15,835 nt of DNA from Bacillota bacterium (GTDB taxonomy: Bacteria > Bacillota > Clostridia > Acetivibrionales > DTU013), in NCBI GenBank assembly GCA_023409735.1, contig JAEYRB010000053.1, positions 1-15,835 on the forward strand, in the 5' to 3' direction. The translations under genes were made by a program, and so were the position numbers. Position 1 is the stretch's first letter, and the number at the start of each line of letters is the position of its first letter. Shown in pieces: positions 14,425 to 15,835 of the stretch. Under the pieces are notes generated by a model. It did not search any database. It was given only the letters and a program-made list of their open reading frames with translations, and was not told where the DNA came from.

Positions 14425-14453
14425 TTGATAGCTTACGGATTATTTTCTATAAT
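14425..14453 (+). promoter_or_regulatory. Promoter of the ABC transporter operon
   Basis: TTGATA (14425-14430), 17-bp spacer, TATAAT (14448-14453): a 5/6 -35 and a perfect -10, giving a leader of about 60 nt. Confidence 0.75.
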
Positions 14454-14521
14454 TTAAATTTAGGCTTTTGGCAGAAAATAAGTATAGTGATGCCAGACTG
14501 GAAAAATCGGGAGGATAGATA

Positions 14522-15223
14522 ATGGGGTTTATTTCCTTTGAAAATGTATATAAAGAATACGGCGCAGGCGACAATCTTGTCAGGGCGCTGAATGATGCAA
14601 GCTTTTCCGTAGAGCATGGAGAAATGGCAGTAATACTTGGTTCCTCCGGTGCGGGTAAAACCACTGCACTGAATATTCTTGGAGGTATGGATACGGCAAC
14701 ACGGGGCAGGGTGATATTTGACGGCAATGATATTACGCACTGGAACGAGTCGCAGTTATGTCAATACCGACGCACGGATGTCGGGTTTGTGTTCCAATTT
14801 TACAACCTGGTACCTAATCTAACGGCACTTGAAAACGTGGAACTGGCAGCACAGATCTGCACAGACAGTATGGACGCCGCCGAAACTTTGCAAAAGGTTG
14901 GCCTTTGTGACCGTATTGACAATTTCCCTGCTCAGCTTTCCGGAGGAGAACAGCAGCGGGTTTCCATTGCTAGAGCGCTGGCGAAAAGACCAAAACTATT
15001 GCTTTGTGATGAACCGACAGGCGCACTGGACTATGTGACCGGCAAGCAGATTTTGCAGCTCTTGCAGGATACCTGTCGCACAGATGGAATTACCGTTATT
15101 ATCATCACTCACAATAGCGCTATTTCACAAATGGCAGATAAAGTGATCAGGTTCAAAAGCGGTAAAGTTACGGATGTGAAAGTCAATGCTGAGCCCATGA
15201 GTATTACAGAGATCGAGTGGTGA
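14522..15223 (+). CDS. ABC transporter ATP-binding protein (LolD/MacB-type)
   Basis: The 233-residue ATPase has all the hallmarks: Walker A GSSGAGKTT (40-48), Q-loop Q92, signature LSGGEQQ (139-145), Walker B LLLCDEP (159-165) and switch His197. Length and motif context (GFVFQFYNLVPNLTALENV) place it in the MacB/LolD/FtsE-like group, which works with FtsX-like permeases to export peptides, antibiotics or lipids or to act as a mechanotransducer. ATG 14522 follows GGGAGG (14509-14514). The permease gene begins 4 bp after its stop. The divergent TetR gene suggests induction by a toxic compound. Confidence 0.92.
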   Translation: MGFISFENVYKEYGAGDNLVRALNDASFSVEHGEMAVILGSSGAGKTTALNILGGMDTATRGRVIFDGNDITHWNESQLCQYRRTDVGFVFQFYNLVPNLTALENVELAAQICTDSMDAAETLQKVGLCDRIDNFPAQLSGGEQQRVSIARALAKRPKLLLCDEPTGALDYVTGKQILQLLQDTCRTDGITVIIITHNSAISQMADKVIRFKSGKVTDVKVNAEPMSITEIEW

Positions 15224-15227
15224 GACG

Positions 15228-15835
15228 ATGAAAAAAAGTGCTTTCTATAAAGACATTGGCAGGACATTAAAAAACAATCTATCCAGGTTCATCGCGATCA
15301 CTGCAATGGCAGCTCTTGGCATCGGTGTATTTTCCGGGTTTGCGGTGGGATGTCTGGATGCCTTTGAATCTGCAGATCATTTCTATGATAAGCAAAACAC
15401 TTACGATATTAAAATTGTGTCCACACTGGGCCTATCTGACGATGATCTTTCGGCCATATCCAAACTTAAGGGAGTGAGTTCAGTATTTGGAAGTACCAGC
15501 ATGGATGTGAAGGCTGTGCAAAGCAATGGAAGTTCGCTATTGGCAAATCTAAACATCCTGGACACAAAGGGCATGAACGAGCCATATGTACTGGAAGGTA
15601 CGCTGCCCACCCAACCGGGGCAAATTGCTGTGAATTCCAAATTTCTGGAGGATACCAGCCTAAAGGTAGGAGATAGTATTACTCTGGCCGAAAGCGATAA
15701 GGATAAGAAAGCTTTGACAGAGGATACAACGACAGTTGGCAGTGGAAATGATGGCAAAACTGATTTGGGAATTACCATAGAAAGTGATTCTGAGGTACCT
15801 GCATTAACAGTAAAAAAGTATAAAATCACAGCAGC
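15228..15835 (+). CDS. FtsX-like/MacB-type ABC permease, 3' truncated by window end
   Basis: The first 202 residues are present. A short cytoplasmic N-terminus (MKKSAFYKDIGRTLKNNLSR) leads into a first transmembrane helix at about 21-42 (FIAITAMAALGIGVFSGFAV). A long extracellular domain of the MacB periplasmic-core type begins next (YDIKIVSTLGLSDDDLSAIS, then GSTSMDVKAVQ) and contains a low-complexity Thr/Gly/Asp/Ser insert near 170-190. The remaining core and later transmembrane helices lie beyond base 15835. ATG 15228 sits 4 bp after the ATPase stop without a strong ribosome binding site of its own, so coupled translation is likely. Confidence 0.85.
   Translation, partial: MKKSAFYKDIGRTLKNNLSRFIAITAMAALGIGVFSGFAVGCLDAFESADHFYDKQNTYDIKIVSTLGLSDDDLSAISKLKGVSSVFGSTSMDVKAVQSNGSSLLANLNILDTKGMNEPYVLEGTLPTQPGQIAVNSKFLEDTSLKVGDSITLAESDKDKKALTEDTTTVGSGNDGKTDLGITIESDSEVPALTVKKYKITA

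Noticed and set aside
15401..15829. 142-codon minus-strand open frame
   Set aside because: It is antisense to the clear FtsX-like permease coding region and has no family features.

Overview
The window looks like part of a chromosome from an anaerobic, low-to-mid G+C Firmicute, most likely a clostridium. The reasons are strong GGAGG-type ribosome binding sites, near-consensus sigma-A promoters, a Gram-positive lipoprotein signal, a copper-amine-oxidase-like 'stalk' domain protein of clostridial type, and IS200- and IS3-type remnants. No rRNA, tRNA or CRISPR array was seen.

Layout. Bases 1-600 carry terminators and a structured ~106-nt element that lies just upstream of a GNAT acetyltransferase gene (603-1388). 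A second copy of the element, about 93% identical by eye, follows that gene (1479-1585). On the minus strand, 3667-1788 is one long secreted-protein gene (signal peptide, stalk domains, beta-rich C-terminal region) broken by three one-base indels, all in A/T homopolymers. Bases 3700-5260 are a gene graveyard: unexplained hairpins, the 3' end of an IS3-family transposase, an unrecognised fragment, and the tail of a sensor histidine kinase running in frame into the tail of a Uma2-type protein.

The main functional unit is 5279-13333. Operon A (5357-8014) encodes an AHL-lactonase-like metallo-beta-lactamase-fold hydrolase, a Tm-1-like/UPF0261 protein and a class II aldolase. An IS200-type remnant (about 8086-8541) separates it from a minus-strand FCD-type GntR regulator gene. 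Operon B (9442-13247), divergent from gntR, encodes a complete TRAP transporter (binding lipoprotein, DctQ, DctM) and an isochorismatase-family hydrolase. An identical 19-bp sequence, inverted between the two sites, lies just downstream of the -10 box of both operon promoters. I infer that it is the operator of the GntR protein, so that one regulator controls uptake (TRAP) and breakdown (two hydrolases, an aldolase and a Tm-1-like protein) of an unidentified, probably anionic, substrate.

The right end (13710-15835) is a TetR-regulated ABC export module: a minus-strand TetR/AcrR gene, a tandem pair of inverted-repeat operators, a near-consensus promoter, a LolD/MacB-type ATPase and the start of an FtsX-like permease that runs off the window.
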